NCBI GenBank assembly: GCA_021234155.1
Contig: JAJEKV010000100.1
Span: 348,116-412,115, forward strand
Reading direction: 5' to 3'
From: Isoetes taiwanensis
Taxonomy: Eukaryota; Streptophyta; Lycopodiopsida; Isoetales; Isoetaceae
DNA length: 64,000 nt
A program made the translations under genes and the position numbers. Below the pieces are notes generated by a model. It ran no database searches, was not told where the DNA came from, and worked only from the letters and a program-made list of their open reading frames with translations. Of the stretch, positions 46,826 through 56,543 are shown one piece after another; the stretch's first letter is position 1; every line of letters starts with the position of its first letter.

Positions 46826-47625
46826 ACGACCGATCTGTATCTCTAATTGCATCCATCATTGCTCCTAGTACTTCTACATTGCTTCTGCCGTTCATCACTT
46901 ACAAAATAATAAAGGCATGACGGTGGAAGGATATCTATCCATAGGCTTGTGGGTGAGAATGCTATCCTTAACGAAGGGTGACTATGGAGTTACATCGCCA
47001 GAGCGACATTCATACGCAATGAATAGGTAGAACTATAGGGTTCAAAATAAATGCTATGGATAGTATATTGCAAAAAAAAAAGGGAAGGGAGGGTGGGAAG
47101 GGATTTTAAGAGGAGGATATTTGCAAATTTGCACCCTCAATAATACATGGATCACACCATGCGAAAATGCATATGCACTTTGTAAATGTGTAGTGAGATT
47201 TCGCGTCATGTGATCCTTGCTTCTTTTTTCTTCCCTTTTCTTGATTTATATTCACTCACTGAATCAAATATTTTTCTTTGGGCTATATTTATCAGATGTT
47301 GGGGATTTGAGACTAGGGAAAAGCATTACTAGCATCGTTGTTGTCTAACATATGGACATAAGAGACATGCTTTTCCAAGATATACATTCAGGGCAATGGG
47401 CATCTAGTTTTACGTTGTAAAGTTGTGGGAGTCGAGCTTGAAAGTCGTCCCATGACCTCATTTAAGCGAATTATGCAAGCCTCAAAGTTATGAGAATGGT
47501 GTCCTTGCAATGAAGAAATGTTTGATAAGACGTGCATCCAGGGTTGTTGAAAAAATGAGTTACAAGATATTTGCTCCATTAGAGGTGTTTACTAATGCCA
47601 CGACACAAAAGCTCCAAAGACATAT
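46826..47625. other. Spacer left of element B, with one 68-bp inverted repeat
   Basis: No gene supported. It includes the 68-bp dyad at 47149-47216 and the left target-site duplication CATAT (47621-47625). Confidence 0.5.
47149..47216. repeat. 68-bp inverted repeat, copy 1
   Basis: GGATCACACCATGCGAA...TTCGCGTCATGTGATCC, arms of 17 bp. Same length and arms as copies at 62530-62597 and 62928-62995. Confidence 0.85.
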
Positions 47626-49297
47626 TGTGACGTTCCAGCACAGTATACGCCCCAGGACGTATACCGTACTGCCTCGTCATGCGTACACGCCACTCCAGCT
47701 GACGTGTACGCTAGCGTGTAGCCAGGTGAGTAGCCCTAGGGGGCAACTTGCCAGAAATATGTGCAACTATTAATGTGCACATTTTCCAATGTACACATTA
47801 ATGTGGGCACACATTTCCAAGTGGACACTTCATGCCAAGTGGGCCACACCCATAGGTGCAATTAATGTGCACATTTTCCAATGTACACATTAATGTGGGC
47901 ACACATTTCCATGTGTGCACATTTGGCCACCTAGCCCTTAAAGGCAAGTGGGCCCATTTCCAATTATCCCACATGCCAAAAGGGGATAATTGGAAACCCT
48001 AACCAACCCCCTTGTCTATATAGGGAAGGAAACCCTAACTAGCCCAATTTTCGATTTTAGGGCTTTAGAACTCTGTTTTGGCTGCCTCAACAGCCAAAAC
48101 CGCATCCCAGACTCTGCCTGGGAGAATTGCATCCTTAGTTTCCCTTGATTCGAGTGTCTCAGCAGGATGGTCGAGCTCAGGTCAGGAGGAGCCCCTCAAG
48201 GATCAGGTATTTGGCCAATTAGATAGTCTAAACCCTATTTTAGTCATTGAATCAAGTGGGTTTAGCCTATTAGATTGCCCATAGCAGCCCTCTAGATCTC
48301 TAGATAGCGGATCCTAACTAAAGAACCTAACTCTATGTTGTAGATTAGATCTAGTTCTTTAGTTCTCTCGTGGAAGTATATGGATGATGCATCTCTATGA
48401 ACTCCTTGTATTGGGAAGGGGGTAGAGACCTAAAGCTTTGTAGTTGATGCTCCTAGAGTAGCCTCTCTAGCACACTTGTAGATTCGGCACATGCACAAGA
48501 ACCACACCCGTGTGGGTGAAGGGGCCGACCGGGCTTAGAAGGGGGTTAGTGTTCGACTCTTGAACGATCCCTATGGTGTGTTAGTGCTACCGGGGATCAT
48601 TGTGACTAGGTCTAATGGCTTACCAGTGCGGGGTAAGGCATGGGCTCGGCACCCGTGAAGTGGTGTACACTTTCCGGTGGGTTCAATCAATCACGGGCAA
48701 AGGCCCTCTAGTCACCTTTGAGTCGGCATGTAGACCTGCGGAGGGAGTGATCCCTACCTGCCCCATCGAACCGGGAGATGGAACCCGTGAATAGCCCTTT
48801 TGGCTATGCATCCGTGGAGCTCTGGTCGAGTCCCAACACTTTTCAGCCTACTCGCAAAAGTGTGCACGGGAGGGGCGGATGGAGTGGACAACCCTAAAGC
48901 CATGTTCATAGGCCCAGCCAAATCCATTGCCATGAACTCGCCTGCCCGAATGAACTCGAGACCCAAGCCGTCACCATCCCCTTGAGTCCGAGCCTTGGGT
49001 AGGATCCCCTATGTGATGTCTTGATCTTTGTCTATGCAGAGATATGTGGAGGACCATCCTTCGGGATGGTCATATGATGTTGATGTATGTGCTCTTGACA
49101 TGTATGTTTACGCTTCCGCAGCTAGGTAGGCCCCGAGGGAGACGGGTGCAATGACCCTTCCACTCTTCCCACTTGGAACCCGTCCACGGTTCGCGGTGTC
49201 ATGTGGAGGGCCCCGTATTAGCATGGAGCTGGTATGGGGATGAACTCCTGTTTGTATCACGGTGAGTGCAATCAGATCACGAGTAGGGGACGTCACG
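47626..49297 (+). repeat. 5' LTR of element B
   Basis: About 1.67 kb. After the first 10 bases the next 80 bases (including ACGTATACCGTA dyad sequence) differ from the 3' LTR; from GTGTAGCCAGGTGAG onwards the two LTRs are nearly identical. It contains a TATA element at 48017 and repeats of ACACATTAATGTGGGCACAC at about 47800 and 47888. Confidence 0.92.
48017..48022 (+). promoter_or_regulatory. TATA element of the 5' LTR
   Basis: TGTCTATATAGGGAAGG is a strong plant TATA context and is preserved at 60948-60953 in the 3' LTR. It would drive the genomic RNA. Confidence 0.6.
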
Positions 49298-49298
49298 G

Positions 49299-49310
49299 TG
49301 GTATCGAGCT
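49299..49310 (+). other. Primer-binding site of element B
   Basis: TGGTATCGAGCT directly after the LTR matches the initiator tRNA-Met complement TGGTATCAGAGC with one base missing. Confidence 0.88.
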
Positions 49311-49503
49311 ATGTTCTTGGAGACCAAGAGCAAAACACACGCCATGTTCCCGGTAGCACTAACTTGATAGGATCCTCAAACCTCGAAAAATGAGAAAAAA
49401 ATTTTTCTCATTTTTTTAGTTTATGCTAAGCTAGTAACAGTTAAAATGAATAGAAACGTAAAAAGACTAAAATTGATGAGCCAACATCCAAAAAGTAGGG
49501 TGG

Positions 49504-49569
49504 TCTCACACGTCGGCGCCGGGACGATTTCTACATTCTAGAAATCGGGCCGGGTGCAACGCGTCTTGA
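49504..49569. repeat. Palindrome 1 of element B (upstream of H3-like gene)
   Basis: TCTCACACGTCGGCGCC...GGGTGCAACGCGTCTTGA with inner TTTCTA/TAGAAA. The right arm is partly decayed. Confidence 0.85.
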
Positions 49570-49690
49570 CATTCAAATTTTGACACCAAAAGTTGTAAAT
49601 TACAGAAAATACCTTGATAATTCTAACTTTAAGCTAAGAGTTAGTAGATTTAGCATGTTACATGTTAATTTAATAGTGGGCCCCACCATG

Positions 49691-49753
49691 TCTCACACGC
49701 CGCCCAGACACGGGTTTCTAGATTCTAGGAATGGGGCTGGGCAACGCGTGAGA
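49691..49753. repeat. Palindrome 2 of element B (upstream of H3-like gene)
   Basis: TCTCACACGCCGCCCAG pairs with CTGGGCAACGCGTGAGA; inner TTTCTAGATTCTAGGAA. It ends 77 bp before the TATA box of the H3-like gene. Confidence 0.88.
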
Positions 49754-49829
49754 CCTTGCTTAATTAGGTGTTTTTAGGTGCTCTAGACAACCCAAAAAGG
49801 TAGTTTAAAAGTTGACCTAAAATTGGCCC

Positions 49830-49837
49830 TATAAATA
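49830..49837 (+). promoter_or_regulatory. TATA box of the H3-like gene, element B
   Basis: GGCCCTATAAATAGAACC, an almost ideal plant TATA box, lies 103-110 nt before the ATG at 49940. The equivalent in element A has the same spacing. Confidence 0.72.
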
Positions 49838-49939
49838 GAACCAGACCCCTCCCATTTTTCCTGTTCTTCCCTAGAACTTCGCTCGTGACTGTCAAGGCGA
49901 TCTTCTGGCGCTTAGCTCCGATCAACAAACCGTAAGATG

Positions 49940-51226
49940 ATGGCCCGCACAAAGCAGACTGCAAGGAAGCCTAGCCGAAGCGGATCCTCCCGCAGCCGCC
50001 CCTCTTTCACCTCTTTCACGAACGCCTCTTCGGGGAGCGCCTTCTCCCTTCGCCGAAATTCGTCGGGAAGGTGGTCGGACCGAGCGACCGCGTAGCTCTT
50101 GGAGGATGACCGGCCAGATGTTATGAACCAGATCCTCGACGAAATCGCGCGGGAAGAGGAAAGAAGCGGGCAGCAGCAGGAGCAACACCAGGAGGACGCC
50201 AACCCACAGGAAGAGCAGAGGGAACAGGCGGACCCATCAACAGCCCAGGAGCAACCCCAGGCTGAGATCCACCTGCAGGAGGAGCAGGGAAGAGAGGAGC
50301 AGCAGCCGCCGGAACTCACCCCGGAAGAAGAGGCCGACCTCGCACGCTTCGTCCACAAGTACGAAGCCAAGGAGCGCCGCCGGGAGCAGAGGACAAAGAG
50401 TCGGGAAGACGACCGACTACAAAACAACCGACCCAAGAAGAGGAGGGCCAAAGCCGTAAAGGCAGGCAAGAGGAAGCTGGTAAAGGTCGGGAAGCGAGCC
50501 GAAGGTCCCGTCATCAACGAGCCGTCGGGAGGGGAGACCCCGCCCACCACCGACGACTCGGATGGAGACTACGTGCCGGGCGCAGACGGGGCAAGCTCTT
50601 CAAAGCCCCCGGTCGTAGAGGAAGAGGTCCCGGAGCAGACAGCCCAAGAAGGGGAGGAGACTGGACAGCTAGCAAAGCCCCCACCGTTTCCAACGTGGGA
50701 TAGAGTCAAAGCCCCGCGGCCGCAACGGGAAGCATATGTGATAGACCCCCTAAAGGTCTACCAGAAGAGGATCAAGGAGCACAACGCTTATATGGCAAGG
50801 TGGGAGGCGTACAACGCATATTACCAGGAGCACCGGGTGAGAACGATTGAAGGCGGACACCCGACGAAGAGCCAGACACTGAAGCCCCCTCCACCAAAGC
50901 CCAAGCCTCCCCGAGCACCAGGGAAGAAGCGGAGCAAGAAGAAGAAGCTGGAAGACAGGGCACTCAAGGAGATCCGCCACTTCCAGAAGAGTTACGGACT
51001 CGATTCCCCCCCAGCCAGCTTTTGGTCCGCCCGGGTCATACAAGAATACAAACACGCATTACGCGCCAAGTGAGGCGAGATGCTGCTGTGTTTACAAGAG
51101 GCGGCCGAAGCGCACATAGTAAAGCATTTTGAAGACTCAACGGCCTGCACGGTGCACGCGAAGAGGGTTACCCTCATGAGGCAGGATATGTATCTTGCCA
51201 GGCACATCAAGGGTGAACGACCTTGA
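49940..51226 (+). pseudogene. Retrotransposon-encoded histone H3-like protein, element B (two in-frame stops)
   Basis: One reading frame of 429 codons, ending TGA 51226, broken only by TAG at codon 52 (50093-50095) and TGA at codon 378 (51071-51073). It opens MARTKQTARKPSRSG: the first nine residues after Met equal the H3 tail with K4 and K9 kept, position 10 is Pro in place of Ser, and the rest of the canonical tail (GGKAPRKQL, ARKSAP) is absent. A long Glu/Gln-rich then Lys/Arg-rich linker follows (about codons 55-320), with the shared YNAYYQEHRV/IEGGHPT module. The histone fold covers the last 95 or so codons: ALKEIRHFQKSYG, a decayed alpha-1/loop-1, [41 protein letters not shown]. Loop 1 is scrambled relative to element A. 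MARTKQ is also found at the same place in element A, so it is not chance. Function unknown: chromatin mimic, replacement histone, or packaging protein are possible. Confidence 0.93.
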
Positions 51227-51370
51227 GTTTTGTAAACAACTGGAAAATTTTGTTAATATAAAGAAAATTTTGTGTAAATAAAGTGTCAAACCTTGTTTAA
51301 ATAGGTCAAGATATCGATCCCTAGCTTTTGTTTTAATTAAATTAGAGTTTTGAGCAAAATTGAGACGATG

Positions 51371-51435
51371 TCTCACACGTCGCGCCAGGACAGGTTTCTA
51401 CATTTTAGAAATCGGGCTGGGCGCAACGTGTGAGA
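51371..51435. repeat. Palindrome 3 of element B (downstream of H3-like gene)
   Basis: TCTCACACGTCGCGCCAG pairs with CTGGGCGCAACGTGTGAGA (one C.A mismatch, one bulge); inner stem TTTCTA/TAGAAA. It begins 145 nt after the stop codon. Confidence 0.92.
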
Positions 51436-51569
51436 CCATGCCCAAAAATGCCCAAAATAGCTCCAAATCGACCAAGTAAGGAGTCAATTCTGCCTAACTC
51501 GATGAGTTTAGTAGAATTACAGTCTTAGATCACCTAAATTGAGTAATCCTAGCCCAATTAGGACCCATG

Positions 51570-51634
51570 TCTCACACGTCGCGCCAGGACAGATTTCTAC
51601 ATTTTAGAAATCGGGCTGGGCGCAACGTATGAGA
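51570..51634. repeat. Palindrome 4 of element B (before second cassette)
   Basis: Nearly identical to palindrome 3 (right arm CGTATGAGA); ends 178 nt before the TATA box of the second gene. Confidence 0.92.
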
Positions 51635-51811
51635 CCCCGTACCATTTCGTCACCAAATGATCTCCAACTGTACAATAGGTTCAGTAGCTGTTCTTAGCAT
51701 GCTCAAACTCTAGAAATAGTCTTCAAACTTGCAATTGCATCCCTTAATAGATCAGAATTGCCTAATCTCAGTAAAATCTAGGTCATCCAAAAATTAGGGT
51801 TTTCCCCTTTC

Positions 51812-51819
51812 TATAAATA
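51812..51819 (+). promoter_or_regulatory. TATA box of second accessory gene, element B
   Basis: TTTCTATAAATAAGTCC, 115-122 nt before the ATG at 51934, the same distance as in element A. Confidence 0.72.
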
Positions 51820-51933
51820 AGTCCCCCATTTCTCAATTGGCACCCTGCAAATTTGCTCCCCACTGCTTAGGCGATCTTTCAGCTCCCTGAGGCGCTTCTG
51901 CATCCGTTTGATACTCCCTTCCTTGCTAGATCA

Positions 51934-53461
51934 ATGGCCACTGCTGATTTCGGGCGATGGTACAGCGCCAGTGGCCATGCTGCTGAGGCGGATGTCAACG
52001 ACATCTTCCAAGTCTTTGTGAAAGAAATCGACATCCAAGCTACGCTGAATGCAACCCCAGCATATAGGCAGGTGCTAGCAGAATTTCAGGCTAGGGTAGG
52101 ACCCTCCCTTGTCCAAGTCCCCCCTTGCATAGGATACTTTGTTCCCCGCCCATCCCTTCAAGCAGCCTTGGGCGACGTCCCCAACATCGCCAAGTACTTG
52201 ACTAACAAGGCGCAGAGACTACCTGACTACATGGTCCTGACAGCCAACAGGACCAAGTACTTCTCTTACACCGCCGCCCTAGCCATCTTCTTATCCCATC
52301 AAAGCCGAGAACCCGATGGGGGCAACCTCTATCCCTCCGATGGAGGTAGACCCCATAGCGGTGCAAGAGGAAGAGCGATCTTTGCGCATCAACGCGAACA
52401 GGGAAGCAAGAGAGGATGAAGAGGAGCTCGGACGGCGAAGGATACACCGAGCTCGACTTCGCATCGAAGAACGGCGCCAAGGAGAGCGAGGAGCTGATCA
52501 ACTTCGGCGAGGCGCGGCCCCAAGAGGGCATCGAAGTCGCTCCCCCTTTCTGCTAGGCATCACAAGCCTAGCCCCGTCATCATTAATCGGAGAGGAGTAT
52601 CTACTCCTCACGACATCCGTAACCTTCCCGAATGCGGGAGAGGGAGCTCAGGTTGGACCGAATCGCTCCACCAATCAGGCACCGACATGGACGACTTCAT
52701 CGCGGGGAGCCTCGAACTTTCCGGGCTGAAGTGAGAGAGGCCGACACCTACACTGTGGGAGACGACCTCCCGATATCCAGCCTACAGCAGCGGATAAGGC
52801 AAATGATGGACGAAATGAGCTGCCAACGAGGAGGAGAGTTCCCGCCCTCCAAGACCGTGATGGGGATCCGGGGAAGACCACGAAAGCATCCTAATGCCGA
52901 AGTCCTCCGACATCACCCCCGCTAAAAGGAGAAGGAATCGACCTCGTGAGGCTCGGCCGCACAATGGAAGACTACAGGGAGCTGACCGAAATTGAGGTCG
53001 GCAGCATGCCGGGCAAGTACGTAGCCGGAGGCCAAACAAGCGGAGAAGCCGGCGACACACAACGACATGTCGCCGTGTACTACTTGTCATCGCTGATGGA
53101 TGGGAGAATAGCGGTAATTCACCGCAAGTTCAGTCCCAGAGGCGAAGAAGGAGTGTTCATGCTGATTGCACTCTCAGGCTTCGGCAGGCATGCTCGAATA
53201 GCAGCAAATGTCGACTATGCTGTCTTAGTCAAGAGGGCAATGGCACTTGACCTCTTCGACTTCGCCATACCCCACCGACGTCAGGCGAGATTGGCAGTGA
53301 CTGCGGCCCTTACATCCGACCGCAGGGTAGAAGACCTGGTGAGGGCCATACAGGGAGGCTCGTCGGCAAGCATCATCAAGAACTTGGGTCATTCGGTAGG
53401 GACGGCCCAAGTTAAGAAGTTTCTTGAAGACAACCCGTCTTACCGGCGATTTCAAGACTAG
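51934..53461 (+). pseudogene. Second accessory gene of element B, unknown function (frameshifted)
   Basis: Not recognised. The ATG at 51934 opens MATADFGRWYSASGHAAEADVNDIFQVFVKEIDIQ; then PSLVQVPPCIGYFVPRPSLQ, DVPNIAKYL and LPDYMVLTANRTKYFSYTA. After a shift near 52310 the frame is unclear through an acidic/basic middle (EGYTELDFASKNGAKESEELINFG looks most protein-like; GITSLAP is shared with element A). From about 52946 one clean frame runs to TAG 53461: TMEDYRELTEIEVGSMPGKY, YYLSSLMDGRIAVIHRKFSP, FDFAIPHRRQARLAVTAAL, RVEDLVRAIQGG, VGTAQVKKFLEDNPSY. Its total length and motif order equal element A's copy, so the ancestor was about 500 residues. The pronounced conservation of PPCIGYFVPR and AQVKKFLEDxPxY between diverged copies suggests past selection on the protein. 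Confidence 0.75.
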
Positions 53462-53623
53462 TTAAACTCTTGATCCCGGAGACTTTTTGTATCTGAAATA
53501 TTATATGATATATGAATATAAATCTTATTGCACTTTAAATGCTTTGTTGATGTATTTTTGCCCCATAACTATACCAACAAACATAAATAATGCAAGAGAA
53601 CAAATGAAACTAATCATATAGCC
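53462..53623 (+). other. AT-rich spacer between accessory gene and gag
   Basis: 160 bp with AATATAAAT, ATGATATATGAATATAAAT and ATAAATAAT motifs that could serve as a polyadenylation signal for the accessory transcript and/or a TATA element for gag. Nothing decisive. Confidence 0.4.
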
Positions 53624-54880
53624 ATGAATTGCTTGTGGATGCAGCTAGAGGCCTAAACGCAGGGGAACGACAACTGCGAGATCTTATAGAAGAGCAAACC
53701 CCACCCAGACCACCCCCGGCAAGGAACCTATTTGAAGATATGGAACCCATGACCCCAGAGGAGGAGATAGCCCAGATGAGGACGGACCTGGAGCAGATAA
53801 AGGCATTACTGTCCGCGCAAGCAGGAGTGGGTTCGGTGGGCAACGCTCAGTTGCCGCAAGCATCAGCTCGGAGGGCAGGAAGAGACAAGAAGAGGAGCAA
53901 GAGAAGGAGATCCTCCAGCCCGGAATCTTCCGACTCAAGTTCAGACTCAGACTCCGACTCCGAGGAAGAGGAAGAACAGGCTCAGGAACGAACAGATGGA
54001 AGGCAGAGGAATACCCCAGAGGGACGACAAAGAGATACCAGGGCCTCTGACTACCAGAAGAAGGTAGATTCCGCACTGGGCAATGTATGGAAGGCCGGAA
54101 CTGGAACAGTTCTCGGGGAGAAACAGGTCAGGGATTGGAAGCGAGATGGCATGGCCGGACGAAATGAGCGAGTACTGAAATGCTTATGGCATGAAGGATA
54201 AGGACAAAGGCGAGTTGCAACAGCCAACTTGAAAGGAGCCGCCGGATTTGGTGGAAGGGTTATGCAAAGGCACATGGCTTAAAGCGGGGATGCTTGTAAG
54301 TTGAGAAAGTTTGCTAAAGCCTTCAAAGCCCATTACGTTCCGAGGAGCATAAGTCCAAAGATGATGGCTTTTTCTGAGTTGCGGCAAGGCAACAAATCAC
54401 CCGATATCTGAGAGGAATTCATGAGGCTAAGGTCTGTACGCGTCGGGTTGGGAGAGAAGCATGCAAAGAGAAAGCTATATTGAGGGGTCTGAATGAGGAG
54501 ATCCGCAAGCTTGTGAGGGCAATAAACCCTAGGACAAGATCGTGAGGCTTAATCCAAGGCTATAAGCTTACGGGGCCGGGACCTCGAGAATAGCGAGGCG
54601 GCAGCGATATTTCGGGGATAAAGGCAAAGCGGCGGGGAAGCTATAGCCCCGTGGCAGCCGATCCAGTCCGGCTAGAGCCCCATATGGTGGGAACCGGGGA
54701 AACGGCGGGGAGAAGCGGTGTCCTTCAAGGACAAGCGAGGAGGGTCAAACTACTCCAAAGCGGTCGCGATCCTTTTGCGAGCAATGCCCAAGGAAAAGAG
54801 GCGAGAGTGCATAGAAAAGCAAGCGCGCTTCGTGTGCTTCCAGCCAGGCCATAGGACTGAACCCGCCCCCCCCGCCATGA
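53624..54880 (+). pseudogene. gag: gag of element B
   Basis: Starts near ATG 53624, with a base shift in the first codons; then LVDAARGLNAGERQLRDLIEEQ, MTPEEEIAQMRTDLEQIKALL (coiled-coil-like), a Ser/Asp/Glu-rich stretch (about 53900-53985) and SDYQKKVDSALGNVWKA. The capsid domain continues in changing frames (KDKGELATANLKGAA, FAKAFKAHYVPRSISPKMMAFSELRQGNKSPD, GLNEEIRKLVRAINPR), and a zinc-knuckle-like RFVCFQPGHRT lies at about 54826-54860. At least five frame breaks. Confidence 0.85.
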
Positions 54881-55019
54881 GTGCAGCTCTAGCGGAGTTG
54901 GGAGATTGGGATGCCCCCGTCCGGACGACGACGGCGAAGAGGCCCGCGACTACATTCGTGGTGAGTGTCATATCTTTGCCGCAATAGATACTGAGCAAGC
55001 AGAGAGCCAAGATAAGGTA

Positions 55020-56218
55020 ATTTCCACGGTAGGGGAAGGCCAAGGCCAAGTCCTTCATAGTCTTGATAGACTCGGGAAGTAGCCATAACTTTGCATCCCC
55101 GAATGGTTCGATGTTGAAGTTGAAGCCGCTAAAGTCAAAACCAAGACCCGTTGTCTTAGCAAGTGGTGCGATAAAAGGCGGGGCGGGCAAGAGAATTAAC
55201 CGACATCGACTTGCGGTTTAATATCCGGATGGGGGCAGAAGTAATGGGCATTGGCAAGTATGACTTGATCATAGGAATGGAGTACCTTGGGCGGCCGAGG
55301 GCCATTATCGACCGTGGAAAAGCGGAAGGTGACCTTCCCAACGGACGGCAAGATCATTGAGATAACGGTAAGGAAGTTGTTCCCATCATGCGCTGTATGT
55401 CTTCTAAACGGTTGTTCAAGTGCATCAAGAGCGAGCAGGTGGCATACATCTTCAAGCTTGAGATTAGTGAGCGAGTCGGAAGGAAGCAAAGAAGACAAGG
55501 TGCTCGCCAAGTTGCCGGGCAAGTAGCTAAGCTGATCACGGAGTTCCATGATCTCTTCCCAGATGAGATCAAGCAGCTCCCTCCATATAGGGGAGTTGAG
55601 TGCGAGATTGCACTCGAGCCGGGAACAAAGCCAACAAGCAAAGCTCCATATAGAATGACAACGCAGGAGTTGTCGGAGCTAAAGAAGCAGTTGCAGGAGC
55701 TGCTGGACCTAGGTTTCATTAGACCTAGTGTGTCGCCATTTGGAGCGCCCATTCTCTTCGTTAAGAAGAAGGATGGCAGTTTAAGGATGTGCATAGACTA
55801 TAGGCAGTTGAACAAGCACACCATTAAGAACAAGTATGCGCTCCCTAGGTCAGATGACTTGATGGATCAGCTCCAAGGTGCAAAGATCTTCTCCAAAATC
55901 GACTTAAGGTCAGGTTATCATCAGATCAGGATAAAGGAATAAGATATCCATAAGACCGCCTTCAGAACGCGGTATGGGCACTATGAGTTCACGGTAATGC
56001 CTTTCGGCTTATCGAATGCCCCCGCAACGTTCATGAGGCTCATGAACGACATCTTCAGGGAGTTTTTAGACACCTTTGTGATTGTTTTCTTTGATGACAT
56101 TTTGGTGTATAGCAGATCCCTTGAAGAGCACGTACAACACTTGAGAAGAGTGCTGGAGAAGTTGAAGAGACACCAGTTGTACGCCAAGTTGTCGAAGTGC
56201 CACTTCGCAACAGGGAAG
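55020..56218 (+). pseudogene. pol: pol of element B, part 1: protease and reverse transcriptase
   Basis: About 55047-55110 reads SFIVLIDSGSSHNFASPEW, with the aspartic-protease DSG triad, followed by DIDLRFNIRMGAEVM and GKYDLIIGMEYLG. Reverse transcriptase starts about 55500 ([58 protein letters not shown]), has a TAA at about 55940, and continues [21 protein letters not shown] and FFDDILVYS to KCHFATGK at the MITE insertion. Domain order and motifs are typical of chromodomain gypsy elements. Confidence 0.92.
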
Positions 56219-56539
56219 GGGTAAAAGCATGTTAGGGTGTACCACTTTTGGAACCTGCAAAAGTACATACACTAGGTACTTTAGAACTGGGTACTTTCTC
56301 ATTTTTATCTTCATTAAAACTAGTCCAAAAGTCCAAAATAAAAGTCAAGGACGCATTAATATTCAAAGTTAAGATAAAGATAATGCTACCTGAGACCAAA
56401 ATATATATAAAAGTTCTAGAATGTACCTTTTATTGAGATATTACACAGGTACCCAGTACCCAGTCCTGGGTACCTTTTTAGGTACTTTTTTAGTCACTAA
56501 ATAATACTTTTTAAGGGACACCCTAACATGCTTTTACCC
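56219..56539. mobile_element. MITE family 1, copy inside pol of element B
   Basis: A 321-bp near-copy of 8034-8355: same 22-bp inverted ends (GGGTAAAAGCATGTTAGGG), flanked by GAAG (56215-56218 and 56540-56543). Removing it plus one GAAG rejoins the reverse-transcriptase frame [16 protein letters not shown], which proves both the insertion and the 4-bp duplication. Confidence 0.97.
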
Positions 56540-56543
56540 GAAG

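Noticed and set aside
49940-51226. Host histone H3 gene lying by chance in the region
   Set aside because: It lies between PBS and gag of a complete LTR element with target duplication, and a diverged second element has the same gene at the same place; the linker of about 290 residues is unlike any host H3.
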